Positions 1-11,326 of a stretch of DNA of 64,000 nt are shown here, piece by piece (the first letter of the stretch is position 1; each line of letters begins with the position of its first letter). The DNA is from Fulvia fulva. Taxonomy: Eukaryota; Ascomycota; Dothideomycetes; Mycosphaerellales; Mycosphaerellaceae. The DNA lies in assembly GCF_020509005.1 (NCBI RefSeq), contig NC_063013.1:3410001-3474000 (forward strand), written 5' to 3'. The notes below the pieces were generated by a model. The model was not told the DNA's origin and did not search any database. It was given only the letters and a program-made list of their open reading frames with translations. A program made the position numbers and the translations under genes.

Positions 1-810
1 GGTTGCTTCGGCGTCAGCAGCGACTGTGGCGCTGAGTCTTTCGTGGTCGTGGTGTCGAGATCGACCAGCAGTAACGGCGACACCAAAGACAGATGACAGG
101 CGTGCTGGAGCTCGGCATGCATGCTTGACGAGGTAGAGCTGCCTTACTGTTCCCACTCGTGCATCGAAGGCCTGTTCGGTGGTACATCGCTGTGCCCTCA
201 GTCACTCCACTATGCTGTAATCAAGTCGGAGTGATGCCATGAAAGGAAAGCACCTCGGCGCTGGCATCTCTGCGACCCGTCCGGCTACATGTAGTAGCAT
301 GGGCAGAGTATGTGACTGACTCAGCATGCCCACAGTGGGTGTTGGTTTGGTGCGAAGCAGGGCAAACTGCCGCCGTTGTCGTCGAATGTCACGGCAAGTG
401 AAACCTGCCGAGCAGGACGAGAATAACCCGCTGACGCTCAGTCATCGTGTTGGTCGGTGTGTGACGGTACAGTCAGGAGCGCCTCAGCGAGCTGTCAACG
501 GCGAGTGTCGGAGGTGGAGGCCGTCAGTCAGTGATGATTGTTGGCGAATTTGTAGTGCAGTATTATCCCTTTGCAGTTCTGACGGACCACGGTGGTTAAG
601 TCATCGGCAGTGTCCTTCCCTGGTTTTCACCAAGTCGTACGCTTGTAGGCCTATGTAGCCAATCAATGGACGAGCAGGGGGCTACACGGACTCGAAATTG
701 GGTGACGGGTCCGCTATCGACTGAACAGGTGTAGCAGGTGCGGTACTAACGGCAACTAATTGACAGTGAGTTTTCAGAGGGATGGCAAAGCAGCTGCTTC
801 GGCCTTGATA
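1..810. other. Gene-poor region, no supported feature
   Basis: Several open frames of 60-110 codons overlap on both strands here. None shows a recognisable domain, a plausible intron pattern or protein-like composition. I see no gene, RNA or repeat. Confidence 0.5.
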
Positions 811-1105
811 CTTCCCCGAGCACCACTTTGCCGCCCGAGCACCACTTGTCAATCAAATGTCAATCAGATCTCGATCAAATTTTAATATGTCGACTATCTT
901 GCACGTCGCCGTTGCGCCTCGGGGAGGGCACATCGGCGGGGCCCCCACCCCTGCCTCGTGAGGGCCCGCCCTCCTACTCGTTGCCGGCTCGAGTGCGCGG
1001 GAAAGATAGATGCTAGAGGTCTTCGAGGTGCAATGTGCATTGAAGTTCAATCAGATTAGTCGGCATATGCTAGGGCTCGGGGCGGCGAAGTGGTGCTCGG
1101 GGAAG
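811..1105. mobile_element. MITE-like element with 30-bp TIRs and TA target duplication
   Basis: The left end (811-840) begins CTTCCCCGAGCACCACTT. The right end (1076-1105) is its reverse complement with one mismatch and one indel over about 30 bp. Both ends are flanked by the dinucleotide TA (809-810 and 1106-1107), the usual target duplication of Tc1/mariner/pogo elements. The 295-bp interior has no coding capacity and contains GTCAATC-type short repeats. This makes it a non-autonomous miniature element. The superfamily assignment rests only on the TA duplication and is inference. Confidence 0.8.
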
Positions 1106-1107
1106 TA

Positions 1108-2622
1108 TGGAGGGTGCTTCGGTGGTTCTGGTTGTGCTCGGCAGCAGTCGCCGAGGGAGGGTTTGCGCTCCGGAGGGTAGTGTCGGTGGTGGGTGGTGCT
1201 AGGCCCTGTGGTGCTCTCTCGCGGGCGGGCGATGGCCTCATGCAGGTCATTAACGTTGCGCACAGGCGATGGCATCCCTCCCACGGGTTGCTGCCGCTGC
1301 TTTGTGGTTGTTATTTTGGGATAGAGATCTTAGTGAGTGGAGTGGCGGTGCATCAGTGCCAGGATGTTTTTCGCTTCGTGGGAGGCGACCCTAACCGCAC
1401 ACCGTCTCGACGATTGGCGGGAACAGAAAGGGTCTACGAGGAAGACAGATTCCATTCCCATTCCCACTCCCATTCCGAACAGCACGTCGCCGGCTAAGGC
1501 TACATGTATCTGTCTCAGGGCACGACACCACCGCCCGCTCTCTCCTCGGTCTCACAGCAGCAGCTTGCACGCGCCGCGCGGTGCCTCAGTGCCTTCGTTA
1601 CTGCACCTGGAGTAGCTTCCGATCTACACACCTCACTCAGCCTCTAGAGGCACGTTGCGGCACGAAGGCCGGTATTATTGTCCACCGTCCAGGGACCCAT
1701 CCATAGTGAAGGACGAATAGGCGTCATGCGCAATTGCAGTGTCGGCATTCGGTACATGGCCAGCGTGGAACTTGGAAGACATACCGTTGTTTCAACGGAC
1801 ACGGACACCAAACGGCCACGATCCCCACATTATGCTTAGAGAGCAGCATGCCAGTCTGCTCCACGCGAACAGCATGGATGCGGTCAAGGTGGCTTCATCT
1901 ACATATGCCGAGCAAAGACAGCGTGGACAGGTGTTTGGCGGTGCGAGGCGTATATGCCTTGTCATGTTCCGACCTAGCGTGCGGTTTGCCGCGAAGCAAA
2001 GGACGCTCCGCACGACCGGCGTAGACACATAATGATAGCATGGTGCATGGGACTGTGGCTCTAGCATGAGCAGCACGTCGACCATGATTCGAGAGCTCAG
2101 CGACTTGTCCTCAGCTATGTTTGTGGGCAAGCTTGAGGTGCTATACATAGATACCGTGCCATGCTCAGTCGGGTATGGCGGCCGCTGCTGGTGCGTTGGC
2201 CGCACCTTCGTCATGGGTAAGACTTTGATGGTTACATGTATGCAACGTTCCCAGACCACGCGACAGCCACAGCTCGAGCCTAAGGTATTGCAAACCACCG
2301 ACCGCCGACCGCACCGGCGCGATCGAGGGGTCGTGGGCGTGGTCGTGGGCGTGGTGTTGTGCTGCGTGCAGAGGACGTCGGTGCGGTCAGTCGGGTGCCG
2401 ACACCGTCCAGCTGGCCAGCGTTGCACGAGAGGGAGGCTGAGCAAGACACGGACGGAGAGCGGATGGACGATGGCAAAACGCTCTCTGGCCGTGCTTTTC
2501 CACTTTCTCGTTCTCGCGCGGGACTTCCTGCAGATCGACTCCGAAGCATAAGCAACGCAGCGATTCCTAAACTGCTCATCGTGGTAGGCTAACGAACCGT
2601 CGCCTGTTGCGCCGAGCTGGCG
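1108..2622. other. Gene-poor region, no supported feature
   Basis: Open frames overlap on both strands, including a 306-codon minus-strand frame at 1792-2712. The long frame exists mainly because a hexanucleotide repeat has no stops in several frames. No domain, signal or splice structure supports a gene. Confidence 0.45.
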
Positions 2623-2699
2623 CTGGTGCTGGTGCTGGTGCTGGTGCTGGTGCTGGTGCTGGTGCTGGTGCTGGTGCTGGTACTGGTGCTGGTGCTGGT
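2623..2699. repeat. (CTGGTG)n hexanucleotide microsatellite
   Basis: There are about 12.8 head-to-tail copies of CTGGTG with one interruption (T to A near 2682). The array reads as Leu-Val on the plus strand and as His-Gln or Ala-Pro on the minus strand. This creates artificial open frames on both strands. Confidence 0.95.
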
Positions 2700-3690
2700 C
2701 CATTTGTTGCATAGCAGCACCAGCATTCTATCGGCAGTCCAGAGCCAAGCCCAAGACGGCCATGCACACTCCCCCTCGGCCTGCCAACCCTACCTCATTG
2801 GGCTGTCAGTGTCCGCTTCCAGCATTCCACGCGCACATCGCTTGGGCTGTGGCTGTGGCTCGAGCCCGTGCGCGAGAACGGTACTGTAGAGGGTAGCGTG
2901 AAGACGTCGCATGGGAGCAAACTCTAAGCAGGCCAGCGTTGCTCCGAGCGTCTGGCCTGCCGTGGCCCGTCAGCCTAGCGAAAGGCGGTTTGCCCATAGC
3001 GTTGCTGACCTGTAGGCTGTGCGCCTGTGCGCCTGTGAGCCTGTGAGCGTCTGTGACTCCGTGAGTGCACGGCGAAGCTTCTTTTCCAGCAGACTCCACG
3101 TCCCTTCGGCCAATGCATGCCGATGTCATACACGAGGAGGGTCCCTAGTCACAGGCCCAAGGGTGCCTCTTCTGTCCAGAGGGCACCTTCTCTCTTCTGG
3201 CTAGCTTTGCTCGTCTCGAAATAGCCATTGGGACTGCATCTCGTCCTCGTCAGGTGCAATACCACACTTCCATCTACTTTCTTGCCTGCTATATCTCATC
3301 GCCTGCCGCAGTCCCCAGAGCCTTCCGGTCGTCTCCATCGGGTCAGATTCTGGAAGAGTAAACACACTCGCTACAACTCTCTCCACATTCGCTATGGATC
3401 GCCTTCTGCTTTAGCCGTGCGAAGAACAGTCACTCGACAGAGCATAGATATACCTCACACTCGCTTCAGAGCATCACTCTAGCATACAGCCACCACAGCC
3501 AAGCCTCAGCAAAGGGACCTTCCAACATCCTGGACCGCCTGCACAGCCTGCACGGCCGTCCACCGCTGAGAAGACTCCATCTGGTACACGTGAGGACGGA
3601 CGAGTGGCCTTGGTGAAGCAGTGTCTCGAATAGGACAGGCCTACTAGCATCCGGTCTCACACACTCACACGAAAAGTACACGCACCCGCC
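2700..3690. other. Upstream region of the first Zn2Cys6 gene
   Basis: No gene is supported. The last few hundred bases are C/T- and CA-rich and run directly into a strong start context (CCGCCATGG) at 3691. They probably contain the promoter and 5' leader of that gene. Confidence 0.4.
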
Positions 3691-5409
3691 ATGGCTGGAC
3701 AAGGCACCGGTCCCTCACGGCGCAGTCACACGAAGAGCCGTAAAGGCTGCAAGACTTGCAAACGGCGGCACATTCGCTGTGATGAGACCTTCCCTCAATG
3801 GTATGTACAGAAAAGTCATGGAAGGTGTAAGGAAATTGGTGATCTGACGTGTGGTAGTCGAAATTGCACCAAGCATCAAGTACGATGCGACTATATGGAG
3901 ACGATAAACACAGATGCTGAGAGCCAGTCGAGTCCAGAGCAGTCTTCCCTCGTGTTTACCCCCGGGACCGAGAGCAGAATCGACCTCTGGCAGCAGACGG
4001 GCAGTTTTCCTTATCCTAGCCTGCAGGTCTTCCCTCCACCGCAGACGCATGAGTACTCAAAGACCGAGCTCCGCTTGATTCACCACCTCTCTACTATCTC
4101 GAACGATCTCTTGCTCAAGAGCACCTCGAACCTCACAATATGGACGCAGAAGATCCCTAAGTTCCTAAGCATAGCATCTTCTTACCCCTATGTCATGCAT
4201 GCTCTCCTGTCATTTTCTGCGAACCATTTGGCTTGGAGCCAGTCATCAAACGAGACGCGGAACTTACATATACATCATGGAACGATCGCACTTCGCGGCC
4301 TACATGAAGCAATCGGCAACTTCTCACACGCCAATGTCGATGCAGTACTGGCAGCCTCGCTACTGCTTCTTTGGCAGGCGACTGACTGGTGAGTGCACTT
4401 TACTGACTGCGAAGCATGTCCGATACTGACAAGTTGTAGGCGAAGCTGGTCCTCACTGCGCGCAGGAATCCAGTCGGTCCTGTCTGCAATGCAGTCCTGG
4501 AAGCACGAATCGATATTCGCCGAATTCATCAGCGAGGAAGATGTCATCGGCAGCCCTCAAAGCTCGATGAGACCGCAGCCGGCCGTCCCAACGAACGAAC
4601 GATATATGATCCTCTCGAACACAACCCAAGCCTTACAACAATTACAGCGAATGTTAGCTGGTCACGAGGCCGAATCGTACTGGATAGGACAGCTACTACA
4701 GTACCTGCAACGGCTACAGTCATCACAGCCTGCGTCATCGCCCGATGAGCAGTTCAGTCACCTCTATCTGCTGCGGAAATGGCTGTTCTGGGTGCCAGTG
4801 CTGTTGCTACAGCGTCAGGGAGGTCAAGGACCTGCAATGCTTACACTTGCGCATTTCTATGCAACAGCACTGGCGCTGGAACCTTTGTATCCCGACCTTG
4901 GATCAGCATTCTGCGCGCGGATAGCGCTGGTACCACTGGAGACGATCATCAGCGTCACCGAGGCTATGCAGTCTCAGCGCGCAATGGACCAGCAGTCAAT
5001 GGAGATTGCTTCCTCCATGCAGTTCCCGCAACAAACAGCCTTAGGTTTCAGAAACAGAATGATGATGGAGACGCAGCACGGAAGAATGAAGCAGGGGCAG
5101 GCGATGATGGGCGTCAGTCACGATACGTTCAGCTACACCAGCATCGGGAACCTCAGCCCAGCGTTTGCACCCTCGCCTCTCCACAGTACGGCAGCCCAAC
5201 AGACCCAGCCACCGACTTCACATGCTTCTTACCTGGAGGTGCCAGCCACACAAGCGGGCTTCAGCTACGGCACGCAGAGCTGGGGAGCTATGCCATCGCC
5301 TGGTTTCCCGCCTCAAGCGTACGCCGCGCAGGATGAGCAGTTGTATGGCTACTCCTTGGGCGGCTTTCGCGGCGACGGGTTCGTTACTCCAGCGCCTATA
5401 TGGACGTGA
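3691..5409 (+). CDS. Zn(II)2Cys6 transcription factor, Upc2/sterol-regulator-like architecture
   Basis: Nuclear DNA-binding regulator. I read three exons: 3691-3800, 3858-4388 and 4440-5409, with GT..AG introns of 57 and 51 nt, giving 536 aa. Splicing the first intron completes the zinc cluster: six cysteines at residues 20, 23, 30, 37, 40 and 47 with basic residues between them. Without splicing the fourth cysteine is lost. A short N-terminus, a KGCKTCKRRHIRCDE-type cluster and a middle region of hydrophobic helices (around residues 125-260) resemble the fungal-specific TF_2 family that includes Upc2-like sterol regulators. The C-terminal 150 residues are rich in Gln, Met, Pro and Ser, as in activation domains. 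The start has an excellent context (CCGCCATGG). Target genes cannot be told from the sequence, and the Upc2 likeness is family-level only. Confidence 0.88.
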
Positions 5410-6464
5410 TCTGGATCTAGGCTAAGTAATATCCCAGGACGCCATCAAACGACCCAGGGGCAGGACCCTCCAACACCCACTACCAGCAACAATATTGACA
5501 GCATTCGATAATCGCAACTGGGAAACGCGTTATCACACCAAACCGACAAGCTGCAGCACTGCAATGATTCGAAATTCAACTGGAACATATTATGGCCACA
5601 CGCCTTTTTGCTACTTTGAGGTGACGGCCTTGATGGAGCGTATAGCGGACGAGGAAAACGAATCTCCTAATTCTGTGAGCGACTGCAGCCATTCGATATC
5701 CCCTGAGGCGCGGCGCATTGAAATGGTATTTGGCATAAGAAGCAAGACGCATTGCTTTCTCGGTGGTTTAGATTGATAAGAGCCTTGATTGCAACCTTGA
5801 ATACTGGTGGCATTTTTTGAACAGACAGCGACTGCGCTACACCCACACTTCGCTTTCAATGTGAAGACTGGTCTGGTGGCTTGCATTGAACAGTGTACGA
5901 TAGAAAGCTAAGACAGACGCATGGCATGCAGCCAGAGGACAGAGTTCCAATAGTGGAGAGATCTATGTCTATTGATATCCGATTCGAAACGCTCCAAGAC
6001 GCGTCACCTGAGGCATCTAGGCACCTGCCAAAAGCAGCATCGCACTGTGCACGTGCACAGCACGAGTCTTTAGCACCATGCCTCACAAGCGAAGCCACAA
6101 CTCTATCAAAGGTATGGATGGCATTCTTGAACTTCTTCCATCCGCTGATATCATCCGTCCTTCAGAAGGCCAGGTACTGCTTCATGCAGTGCAGCCTAAA
6201 ACTGGCGGTCTCACTCTGCAACCTATCACGGCTCGTGGGCTCCAATAACCTGACCAACCTTGCTTTCTCAAGGAGCGTCTGATTCAGGAGGTAGCTCCAA
6301 TCTTGGAACCGACGGCGTCTCGTATTCCAGCTGTCAAGCCCCAAGCTCCAGGCCTCCGGCTCACTCCCTTCCATCCATGACCCTTCATCGAAGCTTCGGT
6401 TGTCGGCGAGACAGACGTTTCTCGTATCGCTATCATTAACAACATGCCCGCTCAACCCAGCCTC
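5410..6464. other. Intergenic, no supported gene
   Basis: This stretch lies between the 3' end of the Zn2Cys6 gene and the 3' end of the deaminase pseudogene, so two converging 3' UTRs are expected. A 129-codon plus frame (5893-6282) and a 97-codon minus frame (6162-6455) overlap each other. Neither is recognisable. Confidence 0.4.
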
Positions 6465-7790
6465 TCACAACTCTGTCGCTTCTCGTCCCCTCCATTCGTC
6501 CACGACATCTTTCAGCTTGGTCAACATATCCCCCTTTCTCGTCTCGCTGCACCAGCTGCCTCGTATACTATTCTCGCAGATCTGGAACCATTCGGAGAGG
6601 CTGAGGGTGAAAGCGTCCTGGACGGCGCAGTAGTTGTCAAGGATGTAGTGGTTGCCAAAGTATGCTGGGTCGTCACTGTTGATGCTCAAGTGGACGCCGG
6701 CGTCTAGGAACTTTCGTATCGGCAGCTCCGAGACGGTGGAGACGCATCGGACGAGAACATTGCTGAGAGGGCAGACTGTGAGCATCGTGCCTTGTTCCGC
6801 TACGCTCTTCAAGAGGCTAGGGTCTTTTGCCAATCGGATCCCATGGTCGATGCGTTCCACGTCGAGACTGTCAAGCGCGGTTGCGATGAACTTCGATGGT
6901 CCTTCCTCACCAGCGTGCGCTGTGCGCTTCAGCCCGAGCGACTTGGCCTGCGATTTGTTAGTATACAGAGGGGACTTCGTTGGAAGCCCATAACCCAATA
7001 AGTGGCAGCATCAGCAGATTAGGACACGGCACAAGGACCCTCGACAAAGGAGCTGAACGCCGTGTTGGCAATTGAGGATAGCGACATCGCTTCTGCTTGA
7101 CAGGCCATTGCGCCTTTTGTGTTGTAGCGGTTATGACAACATCAAAATCTTGCGTAGGCGCCCACCTCTTTTGTCGAGAGTCCTTGGAAGAGCCGTCACT
7201 GAGTCATCCTCGTGACATGGCAGGCACTTACATTCTGATACAGAGCAGTAAACAGCTCAGGAGGAAAGTCTTTCTCGCTGGAATCAAGACCTACACCGAT
7301 CACCTGACCTCGCCTGAAGCTAGCCTGGACTTCCTCGAGCCCGAACGTCAACTCGCAATCGGGCGCTGGCAGATGGCGGAGGAAGCAGCAGATGAGCTCG
7401 CTGGTGATACCGAGCTGTTCTAGAGCACGCGCTTGAGCAACGCTGAACCCAGCCAAGACCGTCTCGTACGATATACCCCTGGAAAGATGCGCCTGAGGAT
7501 CGAAGAACACTTCTGCGTGAACGACACCGTCAGCAGCGGCATGTTCAAAGTAGTCCCAGGCAAGAGCTGCGAAGTCCGAGGCATCGACAAGGACACTCAT
7601 GCCCATGTAATAGTAGTGTCTGAGAAGAGAGCCGTCAGCGTGGGGGGGGGAACAGGCTGGCGTGATAGGACATACAAGAAGTCGTCCAGTCAAGTGAAGC
7701 GACTGTACCTGTCGACGAGGGCCGCAGGCGAGGCGAAAGCTACATCATTGGACGGGAGTGTCACGCCGTTCTTTGATGCAACCACGTGGC
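6465..7790 (-). pseudogene. AAH1: Adenine deaminase (AAH1-like), damaged
   Basis: The family converts adenine to hypoxanthine in purine salvage. Recognisable exons (minus strand) are about 7790-7677, 7619-7232 and 6947-6465, with introns of 56 nt (7620-7675) and 284 nt (6948-7231). Conserved blocks are present: the VTLPSNDVAFASP segment, HYYYMGMSVL, HAEVFFDPQAH, the catalytic RTAHAGEEG, RIDHG, CPLSNV and the metal-site SINSDDPAYFG. There are two lesions. First, an in-frame TGA at 7690-7692 sits where the family has Ser in RFTSLDDFL, and the sequence after it continues in frame. Second, the N-terminal exon with the metal-binding HxHxEG motif is not found upstream, where a miniature transposon lies instead. 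All other catalytic blocks are intact, so decay looks recent, or the stop is an assembly error. A distant 5' exon missed by eye remains possible. Confidence 0.82.
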
Positions 7791-7837
7791 AACCTCTCGG
7801 TTGAGTGGCTTTTGCTGGGTACGTACAGCAAGTTCCA

Positions 7838-8299
7838 GCCACAAGCTTCGCCGCACCCCAGCAATCGCCGCACCCCAGTGACTTTTTATCATCAACACCA
7901 CCAATATCGCTCATATCAACTTGATTCTTTTCCCAACGTGTTCGCAGCCATCTGTTTCCATGTTCTGCATACTCATATCGCGTAAAAACACGTTGTGTTG
8001 CCAAGAGGTTGGTGTTGACGCTTCGGCATGGGATTTTGGTGAGAGCCCCACCAAAGCTTCATGCGCCCGTGTCGAGATTCACGCGTTTCTTGCTTTCTCA
8101 CCACCTCACCACATACAACAACACACCATGGAGCCCACTATAGTGCCCACAGGCTCTCAAATTCTATATTCGCGATGCTATTCTGAGCAACTTGAGCTAC
8201 ATATCGTGTATTTTGAGCGTGTGTGGCAATTGATACAAGCCAGCAACACCATGTGTCGGAACGCGAGAATCCGAGCTGGGGTGCGGCGAAGCTTGTGGC
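7838..8299. mobile_element. MULE-like MITE with 25-bp perfect TIRs and 9-bp target duplication
   Basis: The left end GCCACAAGCTTCGCCGCACC (7838 onward) and the right end (to 8299) are perfect inverted repeats over 25 bp. They are flanked by a perfect direct repeat CAAGTTCCA at 7829-7837 and 8300-8308. A 9-bp duplication is the hallmark of Mutator-like elements. The 462-bp interior has no meaningful open frame. It sits immediately upstream of the surviving part of the adenine deaminase gene, in or near its missing first exon. Confidence 0.85.
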
Positions 8300-8309
8300 C
8301 AAGTTCCAG

Positions 8310-10686
8310 GGATGCACCGTTACTTATCTTGGCTTTAGGTTATTGTCTGTGCGGTCGTTGGTCCGAATGGTTTCCTGGTCGCCGTCAAGATTGGTTTTGG
8401 TGATGTTTGGTGAAGAAGGTTCGAGTGGAGAAAGAGGTTTGTGAGCAGCAGAAACTGCAGTGTCCTTTTGGAGATTGTGCACAATCTACTGTGTCCTCTT
8501 TCTACGACCTTTTCACGTTCTCTTCTGCAAAGGTCCTGCTTCTGAGGATTTCGCCGTGCTCCGAAAGATGAGGTGGGCGGGCGTGAGCAGGATAATGCCA
8601 TCCGCCTCCCTGGTACAGATAGGGTGTCGGGAGGTTCTTGATTCAAAGTCTCGATTTCATTTCATCAGTCACGATCATGTGATTGAAGACGCTTCCAGCA
8701 GGTGTGCGTTCGTATGCTTCGGTATCGTTCAGCTACCCATGAAGTGGCTGAGGGCTTTCGGCAGATGGCGAGAACTGCCAGCATCAGGTCGTTTGGTCCG
8801 AGTCCACGTTGGGAAGTAGCCGCGCCACGATGAAGTGTCAAGCAAAACTTTCGCCTTGTACTGTACATATTCGCAAATTAATACAGTCTGCACTCTGCAG
8901 GCATCGTTGCCGCAGGCCTTTCTCGGTCACGCGCGATCAAGCCACCATGCCTTGGGCCATAGAACGACTTGCATCTCCACGCGCTTCCTGGGATGAAATG
9001 ACAAATGGCAATACACGTCGCTCAAGGACCAGCGGTAATAGCTGTCCTTGCAGGTCGTGCATACCTTGCCTTTGTTAAAGTCGCGTATGTCTCGGAGTTC
9101 CTCACCCGTTGTGCCCGTGTCTCCGAGGTTGGGATGTTGAGCAGCTCTACCGAAACGGCGGATGAAACAACCGAGTGCTGTCGATCTTGGGATCATCCTT
9201 TGCTCCCACAGGCTACAGCTGCTGCGTTGACTCGGTTGGGTTGCGCATCAGCTCAAAGCAGCTCGCTCTGTGCTCACTAAACTGTGCAACCACGCATTTG
9301 CTACCGCTGCACCGCTGCACCGCTGCCACAACACATGCGGTCTCGAGTGTTCGGCATCGGCTCCCGTCGTACTTTCAAGGTCTCAGATGAAATGTGCGCG
9401 CCACGTGGTGTCTCGCCTCGTGGAGCCACGGCTCAAAATAGGCAAACGCCATAGCGTGGCAAAGTGGGATGTACAAGCATAAACCAACTCCCTGTTCGAG
9501 ATTGTGCTGAAATCAATGCCCTGTTGCTTTCATTTGAACATGTCGTGAGAAGTCACGACTTGGGAGACGTGACAAAACGCGTTTGCTGCTCCTTTGATCA
9601 GCACTGCCGAGCCAATGCAGGCGGTTACCCGCAATCGGTTGCCTTCCTACTGCTCACGGGACATCGCTGCTGTGAGACCTTCCTTTCCGAGGATATCAAG
9701 ATGTCCATCTGTGCATCAGCAGGGTGATGTGCATAATCATTCACTAGGCAACTTCCGAGCCACACTACCGTCCCTCAGTGCCTGGTCTGTTTCGCGAATT
9801 TCCCAACCATGTCGCAGTGACGAAAGCGGGAAGGGTTCTGCGTGAGAGCATGATTTCCACCCCCCCCACTTCATTCCAAAGCATGCTGTACTGTAATCGA
9901 GACTCCGAGATTGGCTTGCTCGGCTGCGGACAAGCAGAGCCTCACATCCTTCTGGAATACTTCTCGCGTGGAATTGAGCGCCACAACTGCTCCCTTCGCA
10001 GGCGATCGGTTGGCGCTGGCAGTGGCGTGGTCACCGTGCAGCTGTACAGACGAGAACACAACTCGTATATCTCCCCTGCCTGCTGCCCAGGCGAGCCAGG
10101 GTCGGGCAGGTCGGGCACATCGGGCGGCCGCATGGACAGGCGCATGAAGATTTTGGAGAAAGCAGGCAGGGCGGCGCCGATCATCAGTGTCGGAGAGCAT
10201 CCGGCAGTCGGAAGAGTCGAGTTGTTCAAAGCTTGTCGGACGGAACCTTGTCGATCATTCAGATTCAATGGGTTCGCGGGTGTGGAAGAAATCGGCTGAA
10301 TTCGAACAGTGTTGATCAGGGAGCCCGGCAGTGTAATGTACTGTGTAGGTTGAATCTTGCGTCCGTGTGCCTGGGATCTCGTCGCTGTGAGCCATGTGGA
10401 TCCCCTGGTCAGTGTACACTGTAAGAGGTACGCTACGATGTTAGTTTGCTTCTGCAAGCCGCAAAAGCCGTCGACCGGTGGTGTCTTGGGTCTACACCGT
10501 CCATCCCTTGCTCATCACAGACACAGGCACCTGAGAAGTTCAGATGTACATACAGCGGTAGTTCTAGTGCGTCGCGTGCGAAGTGCGTGCCTGCTGGGCC
10601 TGTGCAGCGTTCTCGCCTGTGAGAGGACATCGCCTCGAGCGTCGACGACGTGAAGGCGGCTCAGCGTTGGTCGGTCTGCTGGGCGC
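8310..10686. other. Gene-poor region, no supported gene
   Basis: Open frames here are short and mutually overlapping. The least random is a minus-strand 89-codon frame (8927-9196) with a CTTCKDSYYRW stretch, but it matches nothing I know and lacks an obvious partner exon. Frames at 9778-10299 (+) and 9942-10457 (-) overlap each other and look like chance. Confidence 0.4.
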
Positions 10687-10760
10687 TCTGCCACAAGTCT
10701 GCCACGCCACCACTCTGCCACAAGTCTGCCACCACTCTGCCACCACTCTGCCACCACTCC
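10687..10760. repeat. Short tandem repeat, CTCTGCCACCA units
   Basis: The unit CTCTGCCACCA recurs with nested longer variants containing CTCTGCCACAAGTCTGCCAC. The spacing is 27, 22, 11 and 11 bp, ending at CTCC. It lies about 570 bp upstream of the second Zn2Cys6 gene, inside its probable promoter or leader. Confidence 0.85.
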
Positions 10761-11326
10761 TCTAGCGAACTGCCACCACGCAACATTCCGAAATCTGCGC
10801 CGGGGAGCCACGCGCCCGCCAAATGGCCTGCTAGCTTCGTCATTGGCACACCCTCGACCCGGACCTGGTGCGCACATCTTAATTGTGTTAGGTGGGCGAC
10901 TACCTTCCTGCCTGCCGACCAACTATTCTCCGACCCCAGACGTCTCGACTCACAAGAACTTCCTTCTCGCCGACACGCAGGACCATCTCCAGGCCACCTG
11001 CCGCCGCTGCAGGGTACCTGCCTCACCTGCTGCACTGCTGACCAGGCACGAGCAAACATTCCCGGACACCTCCAACTGCACTGAGCCTCGGCGCCTGCCA
11101 CCTGTATACTCACTCACGTACTCCCTCTACCGCCGACTCGGACCTTTCCCACGAGATACGGGCTTGTGAGTGGAGTGCGCGTTCGTGCAGCCTTTTCCTG
11201 CACCATATCCCTTCTTCTTCTTCGACTTCTCGCCATTGTGACCAAGACCATCTCACTGCATGTCGGATCGCAGATCGAGGCTGACTTTGCGCGATTCTTG
11301 TTCCGCATACCACTCGAGTCTCCCAC

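Noticed and set aside
1792..2712. 306-codon minus-strand open frame starting with a Gln/His repeat
   Set aside because: It is open mainly because the CTGGTG repeat has no stops. The rest is basic, Cys/Arg/Thr-rich chance sequence overlapped by open frames in other phases.
8927..9196. 89-codon minus frame with a CxxC motif (CTTCKDSYYRW)
   Set aside because: No second zinc-binding pair, no partner exon and no family likeness. It could be a gene remnant but is not supportable.
9778..10457. Overlapping plus (173 aa) and minus (171 aa) open frames
   Set aside because: They are mirror frames in the same DNA, with no domain, signal or intron evidence.
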